Shown here in pieces: positions 41,987 to 51,070 of a stretch of DNA of 64,000 bases; the stretch's first letter is position 1, and every line of letters starts with the position of its first letter. The DNA lies in assembly GCF_007859755.1 (NCBI RefSeq), contig NZ_SJPF01000005.1, positions 124,001-188,000 of the forward strand. Direction: 5' to 3'. Source of the DNA: Blastopirellula retiformator. Its GTDB lineage: Bacteria > Planctomycetota > Planctomycetia > Pirellulales > Pirellulaceae. A program made the translations under genes and the position numbers. Below the pieces are notes generated by a model. It made no database searches, was not told the origin of the DNA, and was given only the letters and a program-made list of their open reading frames with translations.

Positions 41987-42159
41987 ACGGGATCGACCGC
42001 CGCTACATCGATCACGCGAAAGTGCTGAAAATCCAGCGACTCTTGCAGGCTGGGGTATCGATGCGGCAAGTCGCCGACATGGTGGGAGTCTGCTTCGAGA
42101 CGGTCGCTCGCTACAAGGCGATGCTGGAAGAAGCGGCCAGCGCGTCGGAAAAAATCTGA
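41983..42159 (+). CDS. 58-residue HTH protein between terminase and portal
   Basis: Starts in an ATGA overlap with terL. Helix-turn-helix is clear in IQRLLQAGVSMRQVADMVGVCFETVARYKAMLEE. It resembles the N-terminal DNA-binding part of resolvases or small terminase subunits and might be an alternative or auxiliary packaging-site recognition factor. Confidence 0.6.
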   Translation: MNGIDRRYIDHAKVLKIQRLLQAGVSMRQVADMVGVCFETVARYKAMLEEAASASEKI

Positions 42160-42216
42160 AAAAAATCTCCACCTGCGTCTGTAATACCTGAGCGCTTTTC
42201 GGCCAGACTTCCCCAC

Positions 42217-43893
42217 ATGGCCAAAACCACCAACAACCCGACCGACTACGTCCGCGAAGCCCAACAGCTTCAAGCGCGGCTGCAGGTGCATTACCTGGAG
42301 CAAGAGGTCGCGTTGCTCGAGCAAGACGCGTCGCGCCCGCAGCGAGTCGTCCACGAATCCTACGTCGACATGGCGCCGGTTCGTCAGGGATTTACCGAAT
42401 TGCCGCACGGCCAGGCCGGGCCGGTCATGCCCGACATCGCCAGCGATCGGGCCAACGGCGACTTCTGGCCGACGTTCAACACCGAGTGGGCGCTATCGGA
42501 ACTTCGCGGCGCCGCCCGTGCACTGGCTCAAACGTCCTACGGTTCGGGCATTCTTGGCTCACTCAAGAGCTACATTATCCGGACCGGGTTCGATTACGCG
42601 GCGACGGCGATACGCGGACAAAATACGCCTGATCGTCTGGTCGCCGAGGTCCAGCGCATCGTCGACGAACTGTTGAGCGACAACCGCTGGGAGCTTGATT
42701 TTGAACAAGAGCTATGCGAGGCCGAGCGTACCGACGGCGAAATCATCCTCGCCCTAGAGCAAGACGGCGGCCAGGTCCGGATTCGTCGCGCCGAGCCTTC
42801 CTGGCTGACCGAGCCGGCTGACAAGGAATACCTTGAGCGGCGCATGGGCGTTGCGTCGCAACTCAACTGGCGATACGGAATCGCGACCGACGCCGACGAC
42901 GCTTCGCGGGTCCATGGTTATTTCATCCAGTGGAACGCCGACGCATCGGCATGGAACCTTTACCCGTCGAGCCGGATCGTCCACATCAAGGGCAACACGC
43001 CGCGGCACGTGAAACGTGGGCTGACCGACTTTTACCCGGTGATCGTTGATTTAGCTGACGCGATCGCGCTCAATCGACGCATGAGCAAGGGGGCCGCGAT
43101 TCAGGCGTCAATCGCGATGATCATCGAAGCGGTTTCCGGGTCGGGAGGACTAGGGATTGGCGGCGACTCGCCTGTTGGCGGCTCACTTACCCGCAACGAT
43201 GGCGGAACCGGCACTCGAATCACCTCCAGCGGCCAGTACGTCTCGGAACGACGCAGCGATTGGCATGAAGGGATGGTGATCGATACCAAGAACAAGAAGT
43301 TCCAGGCGGGCCCGATGGGCGGAACCCAGGCCGCGAACTTCGTTCAGGTGCTGCAAGCTGGCTTGCGATCGATCGGGGTTCGCTGGCAGATGCCCGAATA
43401 CATGATCAGCGGCGACGCTAGCAATAACAACTACGCGTCGATCCTGGAAGCCGGCAGTCCGTTCGTCTGCCGCATCGAAGGCGAGCAGGAAAAGCTCTGC
43501 AAGGCGTATGAGCGGATGCTGTGGGCCGTGGTCAGAATCGCCTGCGAGACCGGCCGCCTGAACCTGCACCGCTACGGCATGACCTGGAAAGACTTGCGGC
43601 GATGCGTCAACCTCATCGTTAGCGCGACAAGCCCGGTGATTCGCAAACGCGGCGAAGATTTTACTGTCGATGAAAAGTTGTACGACAAGGGGCTGATGTC
43701 GGGCGACACGCTGGCCGCGAAGTACGACCTCGACCCCGAGGAGGAGCGGGAGAAGGGGGCGAAGCCGCAGCCGGCCGCATTGCCGTTTGGCCAGCCAGCC
43801 GCCACGGAAGTCGATCCGCGAATCTCCCAAGCTCGAGCCGCCGCCCAAGAAGCCTTGCGTCTCTACGGCAACGGAAAGGGGGTTCACGACTAA
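42217..43893 (+). CDS. Portal protein (lambda-like)
   Basis: 558 residues. The pattern is lambda-type portal: an N-terminal helical region, SYGSGILGSLKSYIIRTGFDY, ERTDGEIILALEQDGG, IVHIKGNTPRHVKRGLTDFYPVI, the LRSIGVRWQMPEYMISGDASNNNYASILEAGSPF region, and a disordered tail. The dodecameric portal forms the DNA channel. Overlaps the next gene by 1 bp (TAATG). Confidence 0.88.
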   Translation: MAKTTNNPTDYVREAQQLQARLQVHYLEQEVALLEQDASRPQRVVHESYVDMAPVRQGFTELPHGQAGPVMPDIASDRANGDFWPTFNTEWALSELRGAARALAQTSYGSGILGSLKSYIIRTGFDYAATAIRGQNTPDRLVAEVQRIVDELLSDNRWELDFEQELCEAERTDGEIILALEQDGGQVRIRRAEPSWLTEPADKEYLERRMGVASQLNWRYGIATDADDASRVHGYFIQWNADASAWNLYPSSRIVHIKGNTPRHVKRGLTDFYPVIVDLADAIALNRRMSKGAAIQASIAMIIEAVSGSGGLGIGGDSPVGGSLTRNDGGTGTRITSSGQYVSERRSDWHEGMVIDTKNKKFQAGPMGGTQAANFVQVLQAGLRSIGVRWQMPEYMISGDASNNNYASILEAGSPFVCRIEGEQEKLCKAYERMLWAVVRIACETGRLNLHRYGMTWKDLRRCVNLIVSATSPVIRKRGEDFTVDEKLYDKGLMSGDTLAAKYDLDPEEEREKGAKPQPAALPFGQPAATEVDPRISQARAAAQEALRLYGNGKGVHD

Positions 43894-44564
43894 TGGACCT
43901 CCCGAACCGCACCGACTACGAACGCCAACTCCCCGCCGCACTGACTGGCCAGGGTCAGCAGCACGCGGCCGAACTTGCGAGCGCGTTAAAGCGCGATCCG
44001 CTTGCCGACCCTGGCCAAGCCTACTGGGAAAGAGTCGAGAGCGATCGCAACGCCACCCCGGCCGCAATCCTGATCCTGCTGTTTATGTCGTCGGCGACTG
44101 CCCACGGCGCCAGCCAAGATCAAGCGTCGCAGCTGGCCGCCGGCATGGTTCCCGAACGAGCCGCCGCAGTGGCCGAGGTTTCGACCCGCACGCTTCGTGA
44201 TCGCCTTGCCGCCAAGCAAACCGAATGGCGGTCTCAGGCGGCCACGCTCGAACCATCGATTCCGATCCTGACGCCGGCCGAAATCGACGAATTGTGCGAC
44301 CAGCTCGTCAACAGCCAGGTCAACTCCATGGCGATCACGGAAGTCAGCAACGGGATCACCGACGCCAGCGAGATCGTCATCAACGATCTTGGCCTGAAAT
44401 CGGCGTTCGACACATGGCAAACCGAGCGCGACGCCAAGGTCTGCCCGATCTGCAGCCCGCTGGGTGGGGCAAATCGCGACACCTGGAACCAGCAATTCCC
44501 CAGCGGCCCCCCGGCCCATCCGAACTGCCGCTGCTACATCCGCTACGTCAACCTGGACGAATAG
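43893..44564 (+). CDS. MuF-like head morphogenesis protein
   Basis: 223 residues. The C-terminal half has the SPP1 gp7/MuF pattern: WQTERDAKVCPICSPLGG, then GPPAHPNCRCYIRYV, with the paired cysteines of that family. The N-terminal half is helical. It is a minor head protein that follows the portal, as in Mu, SPP1 and lambda-like phages. Confidence 0.85.
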   Translation: MDLPNRTDYERQLPAALTGQGQQHAAELASALKRDPLADPGQAYWERVESDRNATPAAILILLFMSSATAHGASQDQASQLAAGMVPERAAAVAEVSTRTLRDRLAAKQTEWRSQAATLEPSIPILTPAEIDELCDQLVNSQVNSMAITEVSNGITDASEIVINDLGLKSAFDTWQTERDAKVCPICSPLGGANRDTWNQQFPSGPPAHPNCRCYIRYVNLDE

Positions 44565-44567
44565 CAC

Positions 44568-45731
44568 ATGAGCAAAATCACCGAAGCCGTTCAGCAACCC
44601 GCATCCCTCAAGGTCGACGCCGAAGCCGGCGTGATTCGTGGCGTGAAGGTCTGCGGTAATCGCTCCAAAAACGGCCGACTCTATCCCGTCGACGTTCTGG
44701 AAGCCGCGATACCGCTTTACGAAAACACGTCGATCTACCTCGATCATGGCTATGAGCCGGGGGACGAACGGGAACTCGGCGACCACTTTGGTTGTCTGCA
44801 ATCGCTCCGCATCATCGAGGGGGAATTGTACGGCGACCTTCACTATTTGAAATCGCATCCGCAAGCCGGGCCGATCGTCGAACGTGCCGAGCGGTTTCCC
44901 CGCAACTTTGGCCTGTCGCACGATGCCGAGATCGAGGCGGTCCAGGAAGGCGACGTTCAGCGAGTTACGAGAATCACGGGCGTCAACAGCGTGGATCTAG
45001 TCACGCGGCCCGCTACCAATAACGGAATTTTCGAACAGGAGAAAAAGCCCGTGAGCAAAAAGAAGCTGACCTACAAGCAGGTCTTAGAAAGCCTGTCGGT
45101 CAAGAAGTTCCCCGGCAAACACCGCGTGCTGGAAGAGATGGAAATGTCGGACGACCCGATGCTTTCTCAGCCGATCGAAGTGGCCGAAGACGACATGGCC
45201 GGCGACAGCTCTGGCGCCATCGCGTCGGCGTTTGAACAGGCGCTAATCGCGATCGCCAAGGATTCGTCGCTCGATACGGCCGCCAAGAAGAAGAAGGTCG
45301 GCGAGCTGTTGACGATGCAAGACAAGTTGACCAACGACGCGCCGGTCGCCCCCGCCGTCGAGGAAGAAGAGACCGACGACGAAGAAGTGGTCGCCGAAGA
45401 AGAAACCGGCGACGAACCGAAAAAGAAGACCGCCACCGAGGTGTGGAAGAAACGAGCCCTGGCGGCCGAAAGCAAGCTGAAGGTTTCCGCCAAGGATCAG
45501 GTCATTGAATCGGTCTGCAAAGAGCAGAAGGTGACCGCGACCGAAAGCCTCAAGCGGATCCTGCGCGGCGTCACGACTCGCGAAGAAATGGTCGAGTACC
45601 TGGACGGCGGAGACGTTGGCTACGGCGTGATCGAAAGCCAGGGCCGCCCGATCCGCGCCGTCGAAAGTGACGGCCTGACCGACTACAAACCGCCGAAGGA
45701 TCGCGACGAGCTGCTCGCTCGCCTTCGATAG
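44568..45731 (+). CDS. Prohead protease with C-terminal scaffold domain
   Basis: 387 residues. The N-terminal 160 are a capsid-maturation protease: GNRSKNGRLYPVDVLE, YLDHGYEPGDERELGDHFG (His, about 57) and NFGLSHDAEIE (Ser, about 118). The remainder is an acidic, Lys/Glu-rich helical scaffold. A GTG at 45051 preceded by AGGAG at 9 nt could start a separate scaffold protein of about 226 residues in the same frame, as in lambda C/Nu3. Confidence 0.85.
   Translation: MSKITEAVQQPASLKVDAEAGVIRGVKVCGNRSKNGRLYPVDVLEAAIPLYENTSIYLDHGYEPGDERELGDHFGCLQSLRIIEGELYGDLHYLKSHPQAGPIVERAERFPRNFGLSHDAEIEAVQEGDVQRVTRITGVNSVDLVTRPATNNGIFEQEKKPVSKKKLTYKQVLESLSVKKFPGKHRVLEEMEMSDDPMLSQPIEVAEDDMAGDSSGAIASAFEQALIAIAKDSSLDTAAKKKKVGELLTMQDKLTNDAPVAPAVEEEETDDEEVVAEEETGDEPKKKTATEVWKKRALAAESKLKVSAKDQVIESVCKEQKVTATESLKRILRGVTTREEMVEYLDGGDVGYGVIESQGRPIRAVESDGLTDYKPPKDRDELLARLR
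45051..45731 (+). CDS. Possible internally initiated scaffold protein
   Basis: In-frame GTG within the protease-scaffold gene, with AGGAG (45037-45041) 9 nt upstream, at the junction between the protease domain and the acidic scaffold part. The product would begin SKKKLTYKQVLES. Nested scaffold genes are known from lambda; here it is a sequence-based prediction only. Confidence 0.45.
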   Translation: MSKKKLTYKQVLESLSVKKFPGKHRVLEEMEMSDDPMLSQPIEVAEDDMAGDSSGAIASAFEQALIAIAKDSSLDTAAKKKKVGELLTMQDKLTNDAPVAPAVEEEETDDEEVVAEEETGDEPKKKTATEVWKKRALAAESKLKVSAKDQVIESVCKEQKVTATESLKRILRGVTTREEMVEYLDGGDVGYGVIESQGRPIRAVESDGLTDYKPPKDRDELLARLR

Positions 45732-45805
45732 CGACGCCATACCGCCCCGGCGGCATTCACCAACGACAGAAACGCAAATTCAATTTTTCATAGCGAGTTA
45801 ACACA

Positions 45806-46546
45806 ATGACTGCTTTCACTCCCAAGGCGAACCTGGCCATGAAAGCCTGGAAAACGGTCGCCGAATACTTCACTCACTTTCTCGTCGATCCGGTCGAGCT
45901 GGTCGTGACCGGCACTGACGCCAATGCGGCGATCACGATCAAAGACGCGGCCGGCGGCGGCTATGGCGTCTTGACCAGTGGCGGCGACAGCGTCGGCGAC
46001 AACGACGGCGTGATCCTGAAAACGCCGGGTGAAATCTTCAAGTTCGACGACAACGGGTTTGCGATTCGCTCGCAGATCGCCTTCACGCCGAGTGGCGGCA
46101 ACGTCGACAACATCATGCCCGTGGGGGTCATGAGCGGCGTCACGCATCTGACCTTCCTCGGCGACGACGGCGCTGGACCCCCGGCCGACTACTGGGGCGC
46201 CGCGATCTACAAGGTGGACGGCGGAACCACCTGGATCTGCGAGGTCAGCAACGGCACGAACCAGCAAACGCTCGACACCGGCATCGCGGCGGACGGGACC
46301 GAAGCGACGTTCGAGATCGAGTACAAGCCGGCGGTTGGGGCTCCCGCCTATGGCGAGGTGGCGTTCCGGATCAACGGCGAACTGATCCGCCAGCCCGGCA
46401 CGTTTGCTCGCGAACACTTCAAGCCGGAATTCAGCCTCACCAGCGCGACCGAAATGCTCGGCTTGATTGGCGTGAAGTGCGGCTCGGCGGCCGAAAAGTC
46501 GATCGACATTAACGCGTTCGGGTTCGCGATCGGGCTCGACAACTAA
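45806..46546 (+). CDS. Probable capsid decoration or minor head protein
   Basis: 246 residues, beta-rich, with glycine turns (AAGGGYGVLTSGGDSVGDNDGV) and strands throughout, no membrane segment. It occupies the place of a decoration protein between the protease-scaffold and major capsid genes and is followed by two strong hairpins. No family recognised with certainty. Confidence 0.6.
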   Translation: MTAFTPKANLAMKAWKTVAEYFTHFLVDPVELVVTGTDANAAITIKDAAGGGYGVLTSGGDSVGDNDGVILKTPGEIFKFDDNGFAIRSQIAFTPSGGNVDNIMPVGVMSGVTHLTFLGDDGAGPPADYWGAAIYKVDGGTTWICEVSNGTNQQTLDTGIAADGTEATFEIEYKPAVGAPAYGEVAFRINGELIRQPGTFAREHFKPEFSLTSATEMLGLIGVKCGSAAEKSIDINAFGFAIGLDN

Positions 46547-46555
46547 GAGAACAGC

Positions 46556-46589
46556 GGCGGCCGGCTTCGTTGGCGCGAGACCGGCCGCC
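46556..46589 (+). other. Strong hairpin, first of two before major capsid gene
   Basis: Perfect 9-bp stem GGCGGCCGG/CCGGCCGCC with a 16-nt loop, not followed by a T-run. Together with the next hairpin it may protect the mRNA or adjust expression levels. Confidence 0.55.
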
Positions 46590-46597
46590 TCAATCGC

Positions 46598-46643
46598 CCT
46601 GAGATAGAGCGACTGTCGAAAACGCCAGTCTATCTCAGGTTTT
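46598..46643 (+). terminator. Intrinsic terminator before major capsid gene
   Basis: Perfect 10-bp stem CCTGAGATAG/CTATCTCAGG, about 22-nt loop (with an inner complementary CTG/CAG), then TTTT. It separates the decoration-like gene from the major capsid gene. Confidence 0.65.
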
Positions 46644-46682
46644 CACCAACACAAATTTGAAAACTTTGAGGAGTGGACCGAG

Positions 46683-47915
46683 ATGGTAAGTCTCAACGGA
46701 CTATTGAACTGGCAAGCCGTCGGCCGCGAATTGGCCGCCGGTGACCGTGATCGCAAGAAGACGGCCCGTCGTCAAGGCATTCACGAATCGCAGGCGCCGA
46801 ACCGAGCGGAACGCGAGCTTTGCCTGGCGATCCTCGAAGGGCAAGTCGCCGCGAACGAATATTCCCTGGCCCGCGCCTTTGAAAGCTTGGTGCCGAATGG
46901 CCATGAGATCTTGCGCAGCTGGCAAGGCTCGATGGCGGGTCGACCGCAGGGCGTCAACCTGGTGAAGGAAAGCATCAACACCAGCGCGTTCGCCCACATC
47001 AACCAGGCGTTCATGTACCAGAAGTTGATGGAGCAATTTAACAAACCGGAGCTGATCGCCCAGCAGCTGGTCACCATCGAGCCGACCACGAAGAAGTGGG
47101 AACGCAAGCCTGGCGTCGGTCAGCTCGGCGACGGCGCCCGGAAGGTCGCGGAGGGTGACGACTACCCGCGCGTGACCTTGAACGAAGACTGGGTCGAAAC
47201 CCAGGAAACCGAGAAGCGCGGCTTCATCGTGGAAGTGACGAAGGAAGCGATCCTCTTCGACGAAACCGGCATGGTGCTGTCGATGGCCAGCAAAGGCGCC
47301 GAATGGTTGGCGGTCAACTGGGAAAAGCGGATTCTCGACACCGTCTTCGGCTTGGTCGACCGCTACCACCGCAAGGGTCGCGGCATTGTCGCCACCTACG
47401 GCAACAACAGCGGCGATCACGACTGGGACAACCTGCAGACCAACGCGCTGGTCGACTATGAGTCGATCGAGGCGGCCGACCTGCTGTTCGAGGATCTGAC
47501 CGATCCCGACACTGGCGAACCGATCGTGATCGGGGCTCGCCAGATGGTGGTTCCCGGCGCGCTGTACCAGACCGCGCAGTCGATCATCAACGCAACCGAG
47601 ATTCGTCGCAACACGCAAGCGACCGCCGACGTCGGGTTCGCGGCGAGCCGATCCTACAGCAATCCGTACAGCGGCTTGCCGGCTCCGATCACCAGCCCGT
47701 ATGTGAAGGCCCGGACGTCGTCGAGCAGCAGCTGGTTCTACGGCGACTTCAAGAAGGCGTTCAAGTACATGCAGAACTGGGCGCCCGAAACCGTCACCGC
47801 CATCGCGGGCAACGAGGACGAATTCGAGCGCGACATCGCGTTCAAGTCGAAGTCGAGCGAGATGGGCCAGGTCGCGGTCGACGAACCTCGCTGCGTGCAG
47901 AAGAACACCGAGTAA
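46683..47915 (+). CDS. Major capsid protein
   Basis: 410 residues. Features typical of phage major capsid proteins of this type: a helical N-arm, SFAHINQAFMYQKLMEQFNKPELIAQQLVTIEP, KVAEGDDYPRVTLNEDWVETQETEKRGFIVEVTKEAILFDETG, and the GDFKKAFKYMQNWAPETV near the C-terminus. It is preceded and followed by intrinsic terminators, consistent with its own high-level transcript. Identification from order and pattern. Confidence 0.85.
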   Translation: MVSLNGLLNWQAVGRELAAGDRDRKKTARRQGIHESQAPNRAERELCLAILEGQVAANEYSLARAFESLVPNGHEILRSWQGSMAGRPQGVNLVKESINTSAFAHINQAFMYQKLMEQFNKPELIAQQLVTIEPTTKKWERKPGVGQLGDGARKVAEGDDYPRVTLNEDWVETQETEKRGFIVEVTKEAILFDETGMVLSMASKGAEWLAVNWEKRILDTVFGLVDRYHRKGRGIVATYGNNSGDHDWDNLQTNALVDYESIEAADLLFEDLTDPDTGEPIVIGARQMVVPGALYQTAQSIINATEIRRNTQATADVGFAASRSYSNPYSGLPAPITSPYVKARTSSSSSWFYGDFKKAFKYMQNWAPETVTAIAGNEDEFERDIAFKSKSSEMGQVAVDEPRCVQKNTE

Positions 47916-47940
47916 TCGGCTCGGCGGAAGTAACGAAACC

Positions 47941-47966
47941 AGGGCCGGCGGGCGTCGGCCCTTTTT
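47941..47966 (+). terminator. Intrinsic terminator after major capsid gene
   Basis: 7-bp perfect stem AGGGCCG/CGGCCCT, 8-nt loop, then five T residues. Confidence 0.8.
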
Positions 47967-47994
47967 CTACCACCAAAAACTCTGAGTACCTGAA

Positions 47995-48624
47995 ATGAGC
48001 CAAAAAACCCAAAATAAGACGGGGCGACGCTTGACCCCGCCGGCCACTCCGCCGACCAACATCACCGAAGACGCCAACCTGGCCGCCCTGGATGCGCCGA
48101 AGCAAACCCCGCCGGCCACTCCGCCGGCTGACGGCAATTTAAATGACGGCGACGCCGGTTCGCCCGCGGCCGAACTCGCCAAGTTGCGCGAAGAACTGGC
48201 CGCCAAGGAAGCGGAACTGAAAGCCCGCGAAAAATCGCTCGCCCAGGAAGGGGAAGCCCTGAAGGAAATGCGGGCCAATATCGACGCCTCGCTGGCGAAG
48301 CGCCCCGCGCCCGATACCGGCGTCGGCGTCATGCTGGCCGATGTCGATCTGTCGAAAGCCCCCGAGGAGGTCCGCCGCGGCTTGCATCCGAAGGCGACCG
48401 GCGACGACAAGAAAGCCTACAGCAAGTGGATTCGCGAGCACTACAAGGGCAAGACGCCGCTGAAGACCTTCGATGTCGTGATCAAGAAAGCGAAGTCGGC
48501 CGACATCCCAATTCGCGGCATCAAGGCTGTGGACGAAGGAGACGCCAGTCGCCGCGCCTTTCAGCGCGCTAGCCTTGCCGGCAAGACCGAAGGCTACTGG
48601 ACCAACGTCACGGCGGTCGGGTAG
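47995..48624 (+). CDS. Coiled-coil virion protein, unknown
   Basis: 209 residues. Pro/Thr-rich N-terminus with the repeated TPPATPP, a coiled coil (LAKLREELAAKEAELKAREKSL, about 60-100) and a basic compact C-terminal part. It follows the major capsid gene and precedes the connector genes. No family recognised. Confidence 0.6.
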   Translation: MSQKTQNKTGRRLTPPATPPTNITEDANLAALDAPKQTPPATPPADGNLNDGDAGSPAAELAKLREELAAKEAELKAREKSLAQEGEALKEMRANIDASLAKRPAPDTGVGVMLADVDLSKAPEEVRRGLHPKATGDDKKAYSKWIREHYKGKTPLKTFDVVIKKAKSADIPIRGIKAVDEGDASRRAFQRASLAGKTEGYWTNVTAVG

Positions 48625-48675
48625 TCGCTGGCGTTAAACGAGTTCCGGTTTGGTGGGATCGCAGGGGGCCTGAAG

Positions 48676-48918
48676 GTGGTTAAGTCGCAAACGGAAGTTG
48701 TTGCCGATCTGTTAGCCCGGCGAGACGCGATTCTCACCGAGCTGGCCGCAATGGCGACAAGTGACGTCGGGGCCCTGCCGAACACTTCAGGCCCCGGCGA
48801 TCACATCGACCACGTCGGCTACAAGAAATCGCTGTACGACGAACTCAAACAAATTAGCGACACGCTGGAGTTGATCCAGGGCCCAGCGGAATCCATTTCG
48901 CGAGGTCGCCTGACATGA
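48676..48918 (+). CDS. Small helical protein
   Basis: 80 residues starting with GTG at 48676. Two helices (VADLLARRDAILTELAAM and KKSLYDELKQISDTLELIQ) around a Gly-rich turn. ATGA overlap with the next gene supports translation. Function unknown. Confidence 0.55.
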   Translation: MVKSQTEVVADLLARRDAILTELAAMATSDVGALPNTSGPGDHIDHVGYKKSLYDELKQISDTLELIQGPAESISRGRLT

Positions 48919-49253
48919 CGTTTTCGCAGGCCTACGAGCTTTACAAGAACACTTGGCAGGGCTTCATCGATGTTGAGGAAGTTGCCTACACCGACAGCGA
49001 CGGCGACCAGGAAGCGGTGAAGGCTCGGCAGATCGAGCCGGATCAAAAGGAACTGGAACTAATCGACGGATTGGCGTCGCTTCAAAGCGACTACATCACG
49101 TTCAACCTATGGAATGTGTCGCTCGGCGGTAAGGTCCCTGGAGGCGGTGGCGTAATCACCCAAGCGGACGGTACGAAGTGGACCGTGCAGAGCGTGAAGA
49201 AGGCTCAGTGGGGAGCGCAGCATCGCTGTCTTTGCATTAAGCAGGTAACGTAA
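48915..49253 (+). CDS. Probable head-tail connector protein
   Basis: 112 residues, mixed alpha-beta (MTFSQAYELYKNTWQGFIDVEEVAYT). It lies where head-tail connectors or stoppers are encoded, immediately before the virion morphogenesis and tail terminator genes. Position-based. Confidence 0.5.
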   Translation: MTFSQAYELYKNTWQGFIDVEEVAYTDSDGDQEAVKARQIEPDQKELELIDGLASLQSDYITFNLWNVSLGGKVPGGGGVITQADGTKWTVQSVKKAQWGAQHRCLCIKQVT

Positions 49254-49694
49254 ATGGCGACGACGACGGAAACAATCGAGGCGAGCGATTTGACGGCGGC
49301 GCTCAACACCTCGCTGGATCGAATGATCGCTGACGACTTTCGCTCGCCGCTCGAGGAAATGCTCGACATCTTCCACAAGGGCGTGGAGGAAAACTTTCGT
49401 AGCGAGTCGTCGCCAGACGGAGTCAGCTGGGCGCCGCGAAAATACGCCGGCGACGGTCACCCGCTGCTCTTCCTGACAGGCGCCATGTTCAAAGAAGCGA
49501 TGTTCGGCACACTCAACTTCGCCGACAAGGCGGCCCGCCAGATCATTGACCGCGAAGACGTTCCATACGCCGGCGTTCACAACTTCGGATTCCCCGAACG
49601 CAACATTCCGCAGCGTGAGTTTTTTGGCGCCAGTGAAGAGCGACTAAAGGAAATGGACCCAGTTATCGCCGACTACGGCCTGGAGTTTTTCTAG
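49254..49694 (+). CDS. Phage virion morphogenesis / tail completion protein
   Basis: 146 residues. The pattern (DIFHKGVEENFRSESSPDGVSWAPRKY, PLLFLTGAMFKEA, AGVHNFGFPERNIPQREFFG) matches the virion morphogenesis family (Mu gpG/HK97 gp10 type). Overlaps the next GTG start by 1 bp. Confidence 0.8.
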   Translation: MATTTETIEASDLTAALNTSLDRMIADDFRSPLEEMLDIFHKGVEENFRSESSPDGVSWAPRKYAGDGHPLLFLTGAMFKEAMFGTLNFADKAARQIIDREDVPYAGVHNFGFPERNIPQREFFGASEERLKEMDPVIADYGLEFF

Positions 49695-50137
49695 TGGCTA
49701 GTTCTCTGGAAACGATTTGGGACGCGGTTTACGCCGACATCTTGGCGATGGGGCTGACGGGGATTACGTCGGCCAACATCAAGCAGCAGCAATTTCCATA
49801 CAACCCAATCGCCAAATCGCTATCGTCGGGGATATTCGTCTGCCCCGAAGATGAGGTTCTGCCAAACTTCGGCAGCAACGAACGCATGGAGATCCGCTAC
49901 GGCGTCAGCATCACGATGATCCAGGCGTCGAATCAGGCTCTCGGCAAAGGAGCGCTGGGAACGCTTCTCACCTGGCGCGAAGCGATTCGAGGCCGCTATC
50001 ACGATCGCCTGCCGATCAACGTCGCGGGGGTTCATCGTTTTTATTGCGAACAAGGCATGACGGTCTTGCCTGGCGCTTTTCTGAAACAATTCGACGCATC
50101 GGCGCTGATCATTCGCGCCGTCACCTACGAGGGCTAA
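49694..50137 (+). CDS. Probable tail terminator protein
   Basis: 147 residues starting with GTG. Alpha-beta fold pattern (IWDAVYADILAM..., GIFVCPEDEVLP, RYGVSITMIQASNQ) at the position of tail terminators, just before the tail tube gene. Confidence 0.6.
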   Translation: MASSLETIWDAVYADILAMGLTGITSANIKQQQFPYNPIAKSLSSGIFVCPEDEVLPNFGSNERMEIRYGVSITMIQASNQALGKGALGTLLTWREAIRGRYHDRLPINVAGVHRFYCEQGMTVLPGAFLKQFDASALIIRAVTYEG

Positions 50138-50140
50138 ACA

Positions 50141-51055
50141 ATGGTCACCAACGTCTCCGGATTCCAAACTCAGTTCGGTCTCGGTCCGCAGCATGCCAGC
50201 AACTTGGCGACGCGACAGTTCGAGCACTTTGGTTGCTCGATCGACAAGCAGGAAAACATCGTCATTACCGATGGCATGATCGGCAAGCGGTCTCCGGTCG
50301 GCGATTCGGCCCAGTTCGGCGTCTATACGGTCGGCGGTTCGGTCAGCCTGCAACCTCGCCCTGACGAGCTGGATTTCCTTCTTCCGTATATTCTGGGCGC
50401 CGCCGAGGGGACCGACGCCCTGGCCGACGTCTTCGCCCTAGCTGACACGCTTCCTGATCTGGTCGCAACGGTCGACCGAGAAATCAAGGTCCAGACCTAC
50501 CGCGGACTGAAGGTCAATCAAGCCACGTTCCGCAGTTCGGCCGGCGGCACGCTTGGGCTTGATCTCGACCTGCAGGGAAAGCTGGCCGACGCCGATGCGA
50601 ATCAAGGCACATTCCCCGACATCCTGTCGACCATCTCGGCGAAGCGTCCGTACATCCACCACCAATCGACCATCACGGTCAACGATGTTGAGATCGAGGT
50701 CGACAACTCGGTGATCACGATCGACAACGCCCTGGACCTCGGCCAGTTCAACAACAGCCAAGCCCGGAGCCTGATCGTCGAGGGCCCTCGCGTCATCACC
50801 TGGGCGTTCGACACCGAACTGGACGACGCCGCCCTGGCGAACCTGATCGCCAACGCGGCCCGCGGCGTCACCGGATCAACCAGCTACACCAACGGCACCG
50901 ACACGCTCACGTTTACGTTCGGCCTGTTGCAAAAACCCCGCACCCAAATCCCGATCCAGGGCAAGGGCGTGATCCGGCCGAGTCACCAATTCATCGCCTA
51001 CGAAGACCTGGCGAACAGCGAACCGCAACTGGTCGTCACCAACACCAACGAATAG
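50141..51055 (+). CDS. Major tail tube protein
   Basis: 304 residues, beta-rich, with repeated strand-turn patterns (GMIGKRSPVGDSAQFGVYTVGGSVSLQPRP, TFRSSAGGTLGLDLDLQGK). Its size and position between the tail terminator and the tail chaperone pair fit the siphovirus tail tube protein. Confidence 0.75.
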   Translation: MVTNVSGFQTQFGLGPQHASNLATRQFEHFGCSIDKQENIVITDGMIGKRSPVGDSAQFGVYTVGGSVSLQPRPDELDFLLPYILGAAEGTDALADVFALADTLPDLVATVDREIKVQTYRGLKVNQATFRSSAGGTLGLDLDLQGKLADADANQGTFPDILSTISAKRPYIHHQSTITVNDVEIEVDNSVITIDNALDLGQFNNSQARSLIVEGPRVITWAFDTELDDAALANLIANAARGVTGSTSYTNGTDTLTFTFGLLQKPRTQIPIQGKGVIRPSHQFIAYEDLANSEPQLVVTNTNE

Positions 51056-51070
51056 GAGTCACCAACCGCC

